A stretch of DNA of 64,000 nt. Source: Mycobacterium rhizamassiliense. Its GTDB lineage: Bacteria; Actinomycetota; Actinomycetes; Mycobacteriales; Mycobacteriaceae. The DNA lies in assembly GCF_900157375.1 (NCBI RefSeq), contig NZ_LT721901.1:5712970-5776969 (forward strand), given 5' to 3'. Shown here piece after piece: positions 25,333-35,004 of this stretch. Position numbers and translations under genes: made by a program. Position 1 is the stretch's first letter. Each line of letters starts with the position of its first letter. The notes under the pieces are model-generated. The model was not told the DNA's origin and ran no database searches. It saw only the letters and a program-made list of their open reading frames with translations.

Positions 25333-25931
25333 AGTTTCTCATCCGGGACCAGCCCGGTAATCAGCTTGGACAGCAACGCAATTCGCTGTTCTTCGATATC
25401 GGGCTCCGGAAAAATCCCACGCACCATCGCCGCGCCGTCGAAGACGTTGGTCATCAACGCCACGAGCACCGGGAACGTGTCCCCGCCGATCGCGTCGGCG
25501 CCAGGCAGGGCCCGCGCGGCGTCGAGAATCTTTGCGGTGTACTGCGCCAGCACGTCCCGCAGGTGGGCGTTGAGCTTCTCGTCGGTGCGCGCGGCGATCA
25601 TCAGTTCGTAGAGCACCGCGTTGGTGGGGCCGCCGGTGATGTCCCGCAGGATCACCAGCGCTGCCTCCAATGCCGGGCGGCCGGCCGGGATTGCGGCGAC
25701 CTGCTTGGTGAACGACTCCACCTGCCGGCGCAGCACCTCCGATGCCGTCGCGGCCATGAAGTCGCCCATCGTCTCGAAGTGGCGGAACAACGCCCCCACG
25801 GACACGCCCGCGCGCTTGGTGATCACCGCGGCCGACGCCCGGGCGTAGCCGACCTCGACGATGCTGGCGATCGAGGCCTCCAGCAGCCGGCCGACGGTCT
25901 CCTCGCGGCGCTGTTGCTGAGTGCGGGCCAT
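25329..25931 (-). CDS. TetR-family regulator
   Basis: The 200-residue protein begins with a TetR helix-turn-helix (RREETVGRLLEASIASIVEV, ARASAAVITKRAGVSVGALF, RHFETMGDFMAA) and continues in an all-helical ligand domain. It matches Rv2912c in place. One base separates its start from the stop of the amidohydrolase gene upstream on the same strand, suggesting joint transcription. The ligand is unknown. Confidence 0.9.
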   Translation of the reverse strand: MARTQQQRREETVGRLLEASIASIVEVGYARASAAVITKRAGVSVGALFRHFETMGDFMAATASEVLRRQVESFTKQVAAIPAGRPALEAALVILRDITGGPTNAVLYELMIAARTDEKLNAHLRDVLAQYTAKILDAARALPGADAIGGDTFPVLVALMTNVFDGAAMVRGIFPEPDIEEQRIALLSKLITGLVPDEKL

Positions 25932-25932
25932 G

Positions 25933-27717
25933 TCAGGCGTGCACCTTCGCGGGCGCCGGGCGGCGCTGGCCCGCCCGCAGGTAGCGGCCCGACTGCACGG
26001 TCTGGCCGTAGCCGTCGCGGAACTTGCCGGCGCGGAACACCACGGCCCCATTGACGCCGGTGGCGACCACGGCGTCGTCGTTGCGGTTGACCATCCGCCG
26101 CAGCCCACCGTAGAAGGGCACCTCCTGCTCGTAGTAGCCCTCGACCGCCTCGTTGAGGCCGGCCGGATCGATCACCACGAAGTCGGCGCGGTCGCCCTGC
26201 CGCAGGGTGCCGGCCTCGAGGCCGAACCACTCCGCCAGTTCGCCGGTCAGCCGGTGCACCGCACGCTGGGTGGACATGAACGGCGTGCCGGCCCGGGATG
26301 CGTCCCGGGTGCGCTTGAGCATCTTGATCGGGAAGTTGTAGAACGCCATGTTGCGCAGGTGCGCACCGGCGTCCGAGAAGCCCATGTGCACGCTGTCCTC
26401 GTTGGCGAGCGCGTCGAGCAGCTTGGGCCGGTGGTTGGCCACCGTGGTCGTCCACCGCACATTGCGCTCACCGTTTTCGACGAGCACATCGAGGAACGCG
26501 TCCAGCGGGTGCAGCCCGCGCTCGTCGGCGATCTTGCCAAAGCTCTTGCCGATCAACGACTTATCGGGGCATTCGACGATGACGGCGTCGTGGAAGTCGC
26601 GGTGCCACAGCGACGGGCCGAGCTTGATCTTGTCGAACTCCTGCCGGAACTTCCGGCGGTATCCCTCGTCGGCCAGTAACTCGTTGCGCTGCAACTGATC
26701 ACGCAGATGCAGGGCCGCGGTGCCCGCGCCGAACTCCTCGAACACCGGCAGATCGATTCCGTCGGAGTACAACTCGAAGGGCACCGGCAGGTGCTGGAAT
26801 TTGACGCTGGAACCGAACACCTTGTTCGCCAGGCGTACGGCGGGCCCGAAGACGTAGACCGCGAGCGGATTGGACTTGGCGTCGGCCGACACCAGCAGGC
26901 TCATCCGAACGCCCTTGCGCCGGTTGAACATTCGACTACTGGCCAGGAAGAACAGGATTGCCGTCGCGGCGTTGTTCACGTCGGGCGCGCTCTGCAGCAT
27001 CCGGCCGCGCTTGCGCAGCACCTTGATCAGCCTGTGCCGCTCGCGCCACGTCGCGAAGGTCGACGGCAGCGCCCGCGAGCGGAACCGGTCGCCGTCGAGC
27101 TTGTCGATCGCCGCGTCCATGCCGGACATGCCGAGCATGCCGGCCTCGAGCGCCTCGTCGAGTAGCTTGGCCATCTTCTCCAGCTCAGCGTCGGTCGGCT
27201 TGACGGTGGCGTCGGTGGCGCGGTCGAGGCCCAGCACCGTGCTGCGCAGGTCCGAATGACCAAGCAGCGAACTGACATTCGGCCCCAGCGGCAGCGCGTC
27301 GATGGCGTCGATGTATTCCGCGGCCGTCGACCAGGTCCGGTTGGCTTCCAGCGCGCCGAGGACGAACTTGCGCGGCACCGCCTCGACGCGGCTGAACAGG
27401 TCGGCGGCGTCCTCGGAGCCGGCGTACACCGTCGACAGCGAGCACATGCCGAGCAGCACCGTGGTGACGCCGTGGCGCACTGACTCCTGCAGGCCGGGGT
27501 CCAGCAGCACCTCGGCGTCGTAGTGCGTGTGCACGTCGATGAAGCCCGGCATGATCCACTTGCCCGCGGCGTCGATCACCTCGGGGCAACCGGTCTCGTC
27601 CAGCGGGCCGGCGGTGACGGTCGCCACCACGCCGTCCCGGATACCGAGCGTGCGGGTCTGCGGCGCCGCGCCGGTGCCGTCGAACCACAATCCGTTGCGA
27701 ATGATGACGTCGTACAT
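25933..27717 (-). CDS. N-acyl-D-amino-acid deacylase-like amidohydrolase
   Basis: The 594-residue metal-dependent hydrolase has MYDVIIRNGLWFDGTGAAPQ, GKWIMPGFIDVHTHYDAEVL (HxH metal site), VTTVLLGMCSLSTVYAGSED, GFSDAGAHLRNMAFYN and the C-terminal GDRADFVVIDP. The family includes D-aminoacylases that split N-acyl-D-amino acids. It corresponds to Rv2913c (611 residues in memory), one base upstream of the TetR gene. Substrate not known. Confidence 0.87.
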   Translation of the reverse strand: MYDVIIRNGLWFDGTGAAPQTRTLGIRDGVVATVTAGPLDETGCPEVIDAAGKWIMPGFIDVHTHYDAEVLLDPGLQESVRHGVTTVLLGMCSLSTVYAGSEDAADLFSRVEAVPRKFVLGALEANRTWSTAAEYIDAIDALPLGPNVSSLLGHSDLRSTVLGLDRATDATVKPTDAELEKMAKLLDEALEAGMLGMSGMDAAIDKLDGDRFRSRALPSTFATWRERHRLIKVLRKRGRMLQSAPDVNNAATAILFFLASSRMFNRRKGVRMSLLVSADAKSNPLAVYVFGPAVRLANKVFGSSVKFQHLPVPFELYSDGIDLPVFEEFGAGTAALHLRDQLQRNELLADEGYRRKFRQEFDKIKLGPSLWHRDFHDAVIVECPDKSLIGKSFGKIADERGLHPLDAFLDVLVENGERNVRWTTTVANHRPKLLDALANEDSVHMGFSDAGAHLRNMAFYNFPIKMLKRTRDASRAGTPFMSTQRAVHRLTGELAEWFGLEAGTLRQGDRADFVVIDPAGLNEAVEGYYEQEVPFYGGLRRMVNRNDDAVVATGVNGAVVFRAGKFRDGYGQTVQSGRYLRAGQRRPAPAKVHA

Positions 27718-27794
27718 GAGTGCTACCTCCGGGGCTGTTGGTTATCCCGACGCTAACATAGATAGCAATCGCTCACAATCTTTTTCCTACGACG

Positions 27795-29477
27795 TCACCG
27801 ATGCGGGGTCCGCGTGGTCGGCGCCGAGGAGGTGGCGAGGATCGTCACCGGATCGGGAAGCTGCAGCTCAGGCGGCACGTCGCCGACGCGCGAGGCCACC
27901 GCGGGGGCGCGGATCACGGCGCCCTGCTGGCGGCAGCCATTGGTCTGCACGGTCAGCGTCAGCTGGCCGGTGAGGTCGCCCGAGGGCTGCGGGTGCAAGG
28001 TGAGCACCTGGCTGGACGCCTGCTTGCCCGCCGCGCCGGCGGGGCCGACGCACGAGACCCTGCCGCTCGTCGGGCGGGCTATCCAGCTGCCGTCGCGGAA
28101 ATCCCACAGGACCGGCTGCGCGTCGGGTGTCTTCACCCGGCTGTGGTCGCCGTCGTCGAGCTGCACCGCGGCGGCGCTGCAGGCGCTCGGCGTGCACGAC
28201 GAGCGGAACGCCCACCAGCTGTTGGCGTCGGGCGGCTGCGGATCCGGTGTCTCGTTGAACGTCTGCTTCGAGCGGTCGACCTGGAGGCGGTAGGTGCCGT
28301 CGAGCGGGGTGCTGGCCGGGGCGCTGGGGTCTCGGTCGGCGTTCAGGTCGAACTTGCGCGCGACGAGGAAGGCGACGACGGCCAGCGCCGCGACGACCAC
28401 GACCGCCCCGGCGGCCAGCACCAGGCGCCGCGGCCTGCGTCTGCTCGGCACGACGGGGCGACGGCCCCCCGATCCCCCGGCCGTGTCGACCGTCGACGCG
28501 GACGAGTCGGTCGGACGGGGTGTCACCGCTTTCGGCGCCGGGCGCTTCGTGGCGCCGGTCGCCTCCTTGCGCCACGCCGCGGGCTGCAGGTTGGCCGCCG
28601 ACCTGTCCGACAGGTCATCCAGGTCCGGCCAGGTGAGGTATTCGGCCGCGGCGGCGGACTCGGGGTTGTGGTCGCCCACCGAGACGCCGCCGTGTTCGGT
28701 GGCCGCGTCCGCGAACGCGCCGCAGGACGGGAACCGGTCGGCGGGGTCGGTCGCCAGCGCCCGGGAGAAGACCTCGTCGAGGCGCGCCAGCTCCGGGCGT
28801 TGGTCGCTGAGCAGCGGCGGCGCGGCGCCGGTTTCGTGCACCGGCGGTGCGCCGGTCAACAGGTGGAACGCCGTCGCCGCCAGGGCGTACTGGTCGGCGC
28901 GCTCGTCGAGCTGGCCGCCCGCCAGCTGCTCCGGCGCGGCGTAGCCGGCCGGGCCGTCGGGCGCGGCTTCGGACGCGCCGCCCCGGCGGGCCAGCCCGAA
29001 GTCGGTCAACAGAACCCGTTGCTCGCCGGCTTCCCGTCCGGTCAGCACGATGTTGGCGGGCTTGACGTCGCGGTGCAGCAGCCCGCGGTGGTGGGCCTCG
29101 TCGAGGGCCTCGGCTGCGGCGGTCAGGATGGCCAGCACCTCGTCGACCGGCGACACCGCCGGGAAGCGGTCGGCCATCAGCTGCGCCGCGCTGATGCCTT
29201 CGACGTAGCTCATCGCGATCCACAGCTGGTCGTTGAACTCGCCGCGGTCGAACACCTCGATAACGTGCGGGTGCCGAAGGTTCGCCGCGATCGCGGTCTC
29301 CCAGTGGAACCGCCCGCGGAACTCGCTGTCCGACGACCACGCCCGCGAGAGGATTTTCAGCGCAGCCCAGCGCGCCGACCGTCGGTCTTGGACCAGGTAC
29401 ACCTCGCCGGTCATCCCTGCACCCAGCCTTCGCGCGACCATGTAACCGGCGAAGGTCGCGCCGCTGGCTAACGCCAT
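27795..29477 (-). CDS. pknI: Transmembrane serine/threonine protein kinase (PknI-like)
   Basis: The 560-residue protein has a Hanks-type kinase domain (about 10-270): glycine loop RLGAGMTGEVY, Lys41 (AALKILSR), HRD at 135-137 (LLHRDVKPANIVLTG), DFG at 159-161, then the APE region PAGYAAPEQLAGG. A Pro/Thr-rich linker, one membrane segment (RLVLAAGAVVVVAALAVVAF) and an extracellular beta-rich domain with cysteines follow. It occupies the pknI place (Rv2914c). The extracellular domain may bind cell-wall ligands; this is inference. Confidence 0.9.
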   Translation of the reverse strand: MALASGATFAGYMVARRLGAGMTGEVYLVQDRRSARWAALKILSRAWSSDSEFRGRFHWETAIAANLRHPHVIEVFDRGEFNDQLWIAMSYVEGISAAQLMADRFPAVSPVDEVLAILTAAAEALDEAHHRGLLHRDVKPANIVLTGREAGEQRVLLTDFGLARRGGASEAAPDGPAGYAAPEQLAGGQLDERADQYALAATAFHLLTGAPPVHETGAAPPLLSDQRPELARLDEVFSRALATDPADRFPSCGAFADAATEHGGVSVGDHNPESAAAAEYLTWPDLDDLSDRSAANLQPAAWRKEATGATKRPAPKAVTPRPTDSSASTVDTAGGSGGRRPVVPSRRRPRRLVLAAGAVVVVAALAVVAFLVARKFDLNADRDPSAPASTPLDGTYRLQVDRSKQTFNETPDPQPPDANSWWAFRSSCTPSACSAAAVQLDDGDHSRVKTPDAQPVLWDFRDGSWIARPTSGRVSCVGPAGAAGKQASSQVLTLHPQPSGDLTGQLTLTVQTNGCRQQGAVIRAPAVASRVGDVPPELQLPDPVTILATSSAPTTRTPHR

Positions 29478-29532
29478 CCCGCGATCCTATCCGCCGGCGC
29501 GACGGCGCGCGCGGCTAGCACTTGGTTGGTTT

Positions 29533-30612
29533 CTAGGGCCGAAAGGTCTTGCCGCGCAGGATCACCAGATCCGGCTGGCCCAGCACGCCGGGACCCAGGC
29601 GCGGGTCCTGCGAGTAGCACACCAGGTCGGCGGAGGCCCCGTGTTCCAGGGTCGGCCGGCCCAGCCAGCGGCGCGCGTCCCAGCACGCCGCGCCCAGCGC
29701 CTCGGTGGCGCTCATCCCGATGCCCTTCAGCGCCTCGACCTCGTCGGCGATGCGCCCGGGCGCCACCATCGTGCCGGCGTCGCTGCCGGCATAGATCGGC
29801 ACGCCCGCCTCCCGGGCCGCGGCGATGCGCGGCCCGGCGCGGGCGTAGAGGTCACGCATGTGGGTGGCGTAGTCCGGGTACTTCCCCGCGGCCGCGTCGG
29901 CGATACCGGAGAAGTTCTCGACGATGTTGACCAGCGTCGGGACCAACACGGTCCGGTGCTCGACCATCAGCGCGATGGTGTCGTCGTCCAGGCCGGTGCC
30001 GTGTTCGATGCAGTCGATGCCGGCGTTGATCAGGCCGGGCAGCGCGTCCTCGCTGAAGACGTGCGCGGTGACCCGGGCCCCGTGCTCGTGCGCGGTGTCG
30101 ATGGCGGCCTTGAGCACGTCGTCGGACCACAGCGGGGCGAGATCGCCGACGCCGCGGTCGATCCAGTCGCCGACCAGCTTGACCCAGCCGTCGCCGCGCT
30201 TGGCTTCCTCGGCCACCGCCGCCGGCAGCTGCCACTCGTCCTCGAGCTCGCGGGAGAAGCCCGCCGCGTACCGCTTCGGGCGGGCCAGATGCTTTCCGGC
30301 CCGGATGATGCGGGGCATGTCGTCGCGGTCGTCGAGGCTGCGGGTGTCGGTGGGCGAACCGCAGTCCCGCAGCAGCAGGGCGCCGACCTCGCGCTCGGCC
30401 TCGGCCTGGGCGACCGCGTCGTCGAGCGGGATCTCGCCATGATCGCCGAGGCCGATGTGGCAGTGGGCGTCGACCAGACCGGGCAGAATCCAGCCGCCCT
30501 CGAACACGGTGTCGGCGCCGGAGACCGGCTCGGTGCTGATGCGGCCCTCGACGATCCACAGTTCGATCTCGGCCTCGTCGGGCAGCGCCCGACCCCGCAC
30601 GTGCATGCGCAC
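29533..30612 (-). CDS. Amidohydrolase family protein (imidazolonepropionase-like)
   Basis: The 359-residue protein has GGWILPGLVDAHCHIGLGDH (metal-binding HxH), RVTAHVFSEDALPGLINAGI, DCIEHGTGLDD, PIYAGSDAGTMVAPGRIADE (metal Asp) and the terminal GASADLVCYSQDP. It is a TIM-barrel metal-dependent hydrolase of the Rv2915c type. It starts 7 bases after ffh, so it may be co-transcribed. Reaction unknown. Confidence 0.85.
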   Translation of the reverse strand: MRMHVRGRALPDEAEIELWIVEGRISTEPVSGADTVFEGGWILPGLVDAHCHIGLGDHGEIPLDDAVAQAEAEREVGALLLRDCGSPTDTRSLDDRDDMPRIIRAGKHLARPKRYAAGFSRELEDEWQLPAAVAEEAKRGDGWVKLVGDWIDRGVGDLAPLWSDDVLKAAIDTAHEHGARVTAHVFSEDALPGLINAGIDCIEHGTGLDDDTIALMVEHRTVLVPTLVNIVENFSGIADAAAGKYPDYATHMRDLYARAGPRIAAAREAGVPIYAGSDAGTMVAPGRIADEVEALKGIGMSATEALGAACWDARRWLGRPTLEHGASADLVCYSQDPRLGPGVLGQPDLVILRGKTFRP

Positions 30613-30619
30613 GGCGCGG

Positions 30620-32185
30620 CTAGTTCTTACCCGGGTTGCCCGGGAACTTCAGCTTGGACAGGTCGAAGTCGGCCAGCCCGGGCGGTAGCTCGTTGAGGCC
30701 TTCGGGCATCTGCGAGAGGTCGGGGAACCCGGCGGGCATGCCGGCGCCGCCGGGACCGAACGGGCTGCGCACCTTCGGCGGGGTCGGGCCACGCCCGCCC
30801 TTCTTGCCCTTCTTGCCCTTCGCGCCCTTGGCTTTTCGCGTCGCGGACTTGCGGCCGATGCCCGGGATGCCCATGCCGCCGAGCATCGACGACATCATCT
30901 TGCGGGCCTCGAAGAAGCGGTCGACCAGCTGGTTGACCTCGGACACGGCCACGCCCGAGCCGTTGGCGATGCGCAGCCGCCGCGACGCGTTGATGATCTT
31001 GGGGTCGGCCCGCTCCTGCGGCGTCATGCCGCGGATGATGGCCTGCAGCCGGTCGAGCTGGCGGTCGTCGACCTCGGCCAGCGCGTCCTTCATCTGCCCG
31101 GCGCCGGGCAGCATGCCCAGCAGGTTGCCGATCGGGCCCATCTTGCGGATGGCCAGCATCTGCTCGAGGAAGTCCTCCAGCGTCAGCTCGCCGGAGCCTA
31201 TCTTGGCGGCGGCGGCCTCGGCCTGCTCGGCGTCGAAGACCTGCTCGGCCTGCTCGATCAGACTCAGCACGTCGCCCATGCCCAGGATGCGGCTGGACAT
31301 GCGGTCGGGGTGGAAGACGTCGAAGTCCTCCAGCTTCTCGCCGGTGGAGGCGAAAAGGATTGGCACGCCGGTCACTTCGCGGACCGACAGCGCGGCGCCA
31401 CCGCGGGCGTCGCCGTCGAGCTTGGTCAGCACCACACCGGTGAAGCCGACGCCCTCGCGGAACGCCTCCGCGGTGGTCACGGCGTCCTGACCGATCATCG
31501 AGTCCAGGACGAAGATCACCTCGTCGGGGTCAACGGCGTCCCGGATGGCGGCGGCCTGGCTCATCAGCTCGTCGTCGATGCCCAGCCGTCCGGCGGTGTC
31601 GACGATCACGACATCGAAGTGCTTGGCCTGCGCCTCGGCCAGACCCGCGGCCGCGACGGCGACGGGGTCACCGGGCCCGGAGCCCGGAGACTCCCCCGGG
31701 TGCGGCGCGAACACCGGCACGCCGGCCCGCTCGCCGACGACCTGGAGCTGGTTGACCGCGGCGGGGCGCTGCAGGTCGCAGGCCACCAGCAACGGCGTAT
31801 GTCCTTGGGTGCGAAGCCAGTACGCCAGCTTTCCGGCCAGCGTGGTCTTACCGGAACCCTGCAGGCCGGCGAGCATGATCACCGTCGGCGGCGCCTTCGC
31901 GAAGGCCAGCTGGCGGGTCTGGCCGCCGAGGATGCCGATGAGTTCTTCGTTGACGATCTTGACGACCTGCTGCGCCGGGTTCAGCGCGCCGGACACCTCC
32001 GCGCCCCGGGCGCGGTCCTTGATCCGGCCGACGAATGCGCGCACCACCGGCAGCGATACGTCGGCTTCCAGCAGCGCCAGCCGGATCTCGCGGGTGGTGG
32101 CATCGATATCGGCCTCGGTCAGTCGACCCTTGCCGCGCAGGCCCGCGAGGGCACCGGTCAACCGGTCGGACAGCGATTCAAACAC
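30620..32185 (-). CDS. ffh: Signal recognition particle protein Ffh
   Basis: Ffh binds signal sequences and 4.5S RNA and docks with FtsY for co-translational targeting. The 521-residue protein has the N domain (MFESLSDRLTGALAGLRGKG), the GTPase motifs (MLAGLQGSGKTTLAGKLAYW, DTAGRLGIDDEL, LTKLDGDARGGAAL), and the M domain with MLGGMGIPGIGRK, ending in a Gly/Pro-rich tail. Length fits Rv2916c. Its partner ftsY is in the same window. Confidence 0.97.
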   Translation of the reverse strand: MFESLSDRLTGALAGLRGKGRLTEADIDATTREIRLALLEADVSLPVVRAFVGRIKDRARGAEVSGALNPAQQVVKIVNEELIGILGGQTRQLAFAKAPPTVIMLAGLQGSGKTTLAGKLAYWLRTQGHTPLLVACDLQRPAAVNQLQVVGERAGVPVFAPHPGESPGSGPGDPVAVAAAGLAEAQAKHFDVVIVDTAGRLGIDDELMSQAAAIRDAVDPDEVIFVLDSMIGQDAVTTAEAFREGVGFTGVVLTKLDGDARGGAALSVREVTGVPILFASTGEKLEDFDVFHPDRMSSRILGMGDVLSLIEQAEQVFDAEQAEAAAAKIGSGELTLEDFLEQMLAIRKMGPIGNLLGMLPGAGQMKDALAEVDDRQLDRLQAIIRGMTPQERADPKIINASRRLRIANGSGVAVSEVNQLVDRFFEARKMMSSMLGGMGIPGIGRKSATRKAKGAKGKKGKKGGRGPTPPKVRSPFGPGGAGMPAGFPDLSQMPEGLNELPPGLADFDLSKLKFPGNPGKN

Positions 32186-32284
32186 CCCGCAAGCCTAGCG
32201 GGCACCGGCACGACGACATCATCGTCACGCTCGCGCACCGGAGAAGCCCTTGACGGCGCGGCCGACAACAGCAAATGTCAGCTC

Positions 32285-33091
32285 ATGCTTGAGGTGATCG
32301 ACAAGGGAGCGGCCGGCCAGGTGCATCCGGCGCCGCTGCTGTTCGTGCACGGCGGCTGGCACGGCGCCTGGTGTTGGGACGACGGTTTCCTGGACTATTT
32401 CGCCGACGCCGGCTACCGCGCGGTCGCGATGAGCCTGCGCGGGCACGGCACCAGCCCCACCGACAAGCCGCTGCCCAAGGTGTCCGTCACCGATTACGTC
32501 GACGACGTCCGCGCGGTCGCCGACGACCTGGGCGGCTCCCCGGTGCTGATCGGCCACTCGCTGGGCGGGTACACGATCCAGCGCTACCTCGAAGACCGGC
32601 GGGCCGCGGCCGCCGTGCTGGTGGGCTCCCTGCCGCCGTCAGGCGTGCTCGGGACCTCGCTGCGCGTCTGGTGCCGCCGGCCGACGATGACGATCGAGTC
32701 GTGGAACGACCCGACGCTGCTGAAGTTCCTCGCCACCCCGGCGCTGGCGCGCGAATACCTCTTCTGCGCGGACACGCCCGAGGACATCGTCGAATCCTGC
32801 CGGCACCGCGCCGGCCCCGAGAGCATCCGCGCCGCGATGACCGACCCGATGCTCCGCCGGGTGAAAACCAAGCGCGTGACGACGCCGGTCCTGGTGCTCG
32901 GCGCCACGCACGACGGCTTCGTCAGCAAGGCCGCGGTGCGCGCCACCGCTCGCGCCTACGGGACCACCGCCGAGTTCTTCACGATGGGGCACAACATGAT
33001 GCTCGAACCGGGCTGGACCGACGTCGCCGCGCGCATCGACGCGTGGCTGCAGACCCGCGATCTGGCCGGCCGGTCACAGCTCTCGGGATAA
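32285..33091 (+). CDS. Alpha/beta hydrolase
   Basis: The 268-residue protein has the oxyanion segment LLFVHGGWHGAWCW, the nucleophile elbow IGHSLGGYTIQRYLE, an acid in VLVLGATHDGF and a late His in TMGHNMMLEPGW. It resembles esterases and lactonases of the broad AB-hydrolase group; no substrate can be named. The ATG at 32285 follows no obvious ribosome binding site. I do not recall it between ffh and Rv2917 in M. tuberculosis. Confidence 0.8.
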   Translation: MLEVIDKGAAGQVHPAPLLFVHGGWHGAWCWDDGFLDYFADAGYRAVAMSLRGHGTSPTDKPLPKVSVTDYVDDVRAVADDLGGSPVLIGHSLGGYTIQRYLEDRRAAAAVLVGSLPPSGVLGTSLRVWCRRPTMTIESWNDPTLLKFLATPALAREYLFCADTPEDIVESCRHRAGPESIRAAMTDPMLRRVKTKRVTTPVLVLGATHDGFVSKAAVRATARAYGTTAEFFTMGHNMMLEPGWTDVAARIDAWLQTRDLAGRSQLSG

Positions 33092-33138
33092 ACTCGCGTC
33101 GGCGTTTCGGCGACGTTGCCACGCCGAAAAGCGTTGCC

Positions 33139-35001
33139 ATGCTACATTTCACACTCGTCCCCGCGGCCGGATTGCATCGCGGGCCGGACGCAAGACTTGT
33201 CGGAGCGTGGTCGTCTACGGCGCGCCAGATCAGCCATTGGGGGACGCAGTCGATGCAGCCGGCCACCACCGTCGACGCGACCCTCGAAGAAGGTAACGCC
33301 GCCGGCGCCGGCAGCAGCCCGCTGCGCGGCTGGCAGCGCCGCGCGTTGGTCAAATACCTGACCGGTCAGGGGCGCGACTTCCTCGCCGTGGCCACCCCGG
33401 GATCGGGGAAGACAACCTTCGCGCTGCGGGTGGCCGCCGAGCTGCTCGCGCAGCGAGTCGTCGAGCAGGTCACTGTCGTGGTGCCGACCGAGCACCTGAA
33501 GGTGCAGTGGGCACAGGCCGCCGCGCGGCACGGCCTGGCGCTGGACCCGAGGTTCTCCAATACCAACGCGACGAACTCGCGGGAGTACCACGGCGTGCTG
33601 GTCACCTACGCCCAGGTGGCGTCGCGCCCGACGCTGCACCGGGTGCGCACCGAGCAGCGCAACACCTTGGTGATCTTCGACGAGATCCACCACGGCGGCG
33701 ACGCCAAGACATGGGGCGACGCGATCCGCGAGGCGTTCTCCGACGCGACGCGTCGGCTGGCCCTGACGGGCACGCCGTTTCGCAGTGACGACAGCCCAAT
33801 CCCCTTCGTCACCTACACCTCTGGCGCCGACGGGATCCAGCGCTCGGAGGCCGACCACACCTACGGCTACTCCGAGGCCCTCGCCGACGGCGTGGTGCGC
33901 CCGGTGGTGTTCCTGGCGTACTCGGGGGAAGCGCGCTGGCGCGACAGCGCCGGCGAGGAACACACGGCCCGGCTCGGCGAGCCGCTGTCCGCCGAGCAAA
34001 CCGCGCGGGCGTGGCGCACCGCGCTGGACCCCGCCGGCGAATGGATGCCCGCGGTGATCACCGCCGCCGACCAACGGCTGCGGCAGCTGCGCACGCACGT
34101 GCCGGACGCCGGCGGGATGATCATCGCCTCCGACCAGACCGCGGCCCGTGCCTACGCCACCCTGCTGACGAGGCTGACCGGCGAAGTGCCCACGGTCGTG
34201 CTGTCCGACGACCCGGGATCGTCGGAGCGCATCAGCCAATTCTCCGACGGCACCGGCCGCTGGCTGGTCGCGGTGCGGATGGTCTCCGAGGGCGTCGACG
34301 TCCCCCGGCTGTCGGTCGGGATCTATGCCACCAGCGCGTCGACCCCGCTGTTCTTCGCGCAGGCCATCGGGCGGTTCGTGCGGTCGCGGCGGCCCGGCGA
34401 AATCGCCAGCATCTTCCTCCCTTCGGTGCCCAACCTGCTGCAGCTGGCCAGCGAGCTGGAGGCCCAGCGCAACCACGTCCTGGGCGAACCGCATCGCGAA
34501 TCGCTCGACGACCCGCTGCTGGAAGATCCCGCCATTCGGGAACGGAACGAAAAGACCGACGAGGAAAAGGGTTTCACCTCGCTGGGCGCCGACGCCGAAC
34601 TGGACCAGGTGATCTTCGACGGATCCTCGTTCGGCACCGCCACCCCGGCCGGCAGCGAGGAAGAGGCCGACTACCTCGGCATCCCCGGACTGCTCGACGT
34701 CGACCAGATGCGCGCCCTGCTGGGCCGCCGCCAGGACGAGCAGCTACAGAAGCGGGCCGCGTCCGGCCAGCCGGCACCCGTGCCGTCGATGCCCGGCACC
34801 ACGCACGGTCAGCTGCGCGAGCTGCGCCGCGAACTCAACACGCTGGTGTCGATCGCCCACCACCGCACCGGCAAGCCGCACGGCTGGATCCACAACGAGC
34901 TGCGCCGGCGCTGCGGCGGCCCGCCGATCGCCGCGGCCACCCGCGACCAGCTCAAGGAACGCATTGTCGCTCTGCACCAACTGAATTCCGAGCGTTCCTG
35001 A
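33139..35001 (+). CDS. DEAD/DEAH-box helicase-like protein
   Basis: A superfamily 2 ATPase corresponding to Rv2917: Q-like GWQRRALVKYL, Walker A ATPGSGKTTFALRVA, Walker B VIFDEIHHGGDAKTWG, motif III ALTGTPFRSD, and C-terminal motifs VSEGVDVPRLSVGIYATSA and AQAIGRFVRSRRPGE. The product has 620 residues from 33139, close to the 626 I recall for Rv2917, or 582 from the ATG at 33253, where the strong similarity begins. The first 38 codons have weaker GC bias. Its stop lies 3 bases from the convergent glnD stop. The nucleic-acid substrate is unknown. Confidence 0.85.
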   Translation: MLHFTLVPAAGLHRGPDARLVGAWSSTARQISHWGTQSMQPATTVDATLEEGNAAGAGSSPLRGWQRRALVKYLTGQGRDFLAVATPGSGKTTFALRVAAELLAQRVVEQVTVVVPTEHLKVQWAQAAARHGLALDPRFSNTNATNSREYHGVLVTYAQVASRPTLHRVRTEQRNTLVIFDEIHHGGDAKTWGDAIREAFSDATRRLALTGTPFRSDDSPIPFVTYTSGADGIQRSEADHTYGYSEALADGVVRPVVFLAYSGEARWRDSAGEEHTARLGEPLSAEQTARAWRTALDPAGEWMPAVITAADQRLRQLRTHVPDAGGMIIASDQTAARAYATLLTRLTGEVPTVVLSDDPGSSERISQFSDGTGRWLVAVRMVSEGVDVPRLSVGIYATSASTPLFFAQAIGRFVRSRRPGEIASIFLPSVPNLLQLASELEAQRNHVLGEPHRESLDDPLLEDPAIRERNEKTDEEKGFTSLGADAELDQVIFDGSSFGTATPAGSEEEADYLGIPGLLDVDQMRALLGRRQDEQLQKRAASGQPAPVPSMPGTTHGQLRELRRELNTLVSIAHHRTGKPHGWIHNELRRRCGGPPIAAATRDQLKERIVALHQLNSERS

Positions 35002-35004
35002 CAT

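Noticed and set aside
31310..33091. A 593-codon + strand frame that would give the alpha/beta hydrolase a long N terminus
   Set aside because: The upstream part is antisense to ffh with no similarity; the hydrolase fold starts at 32285.
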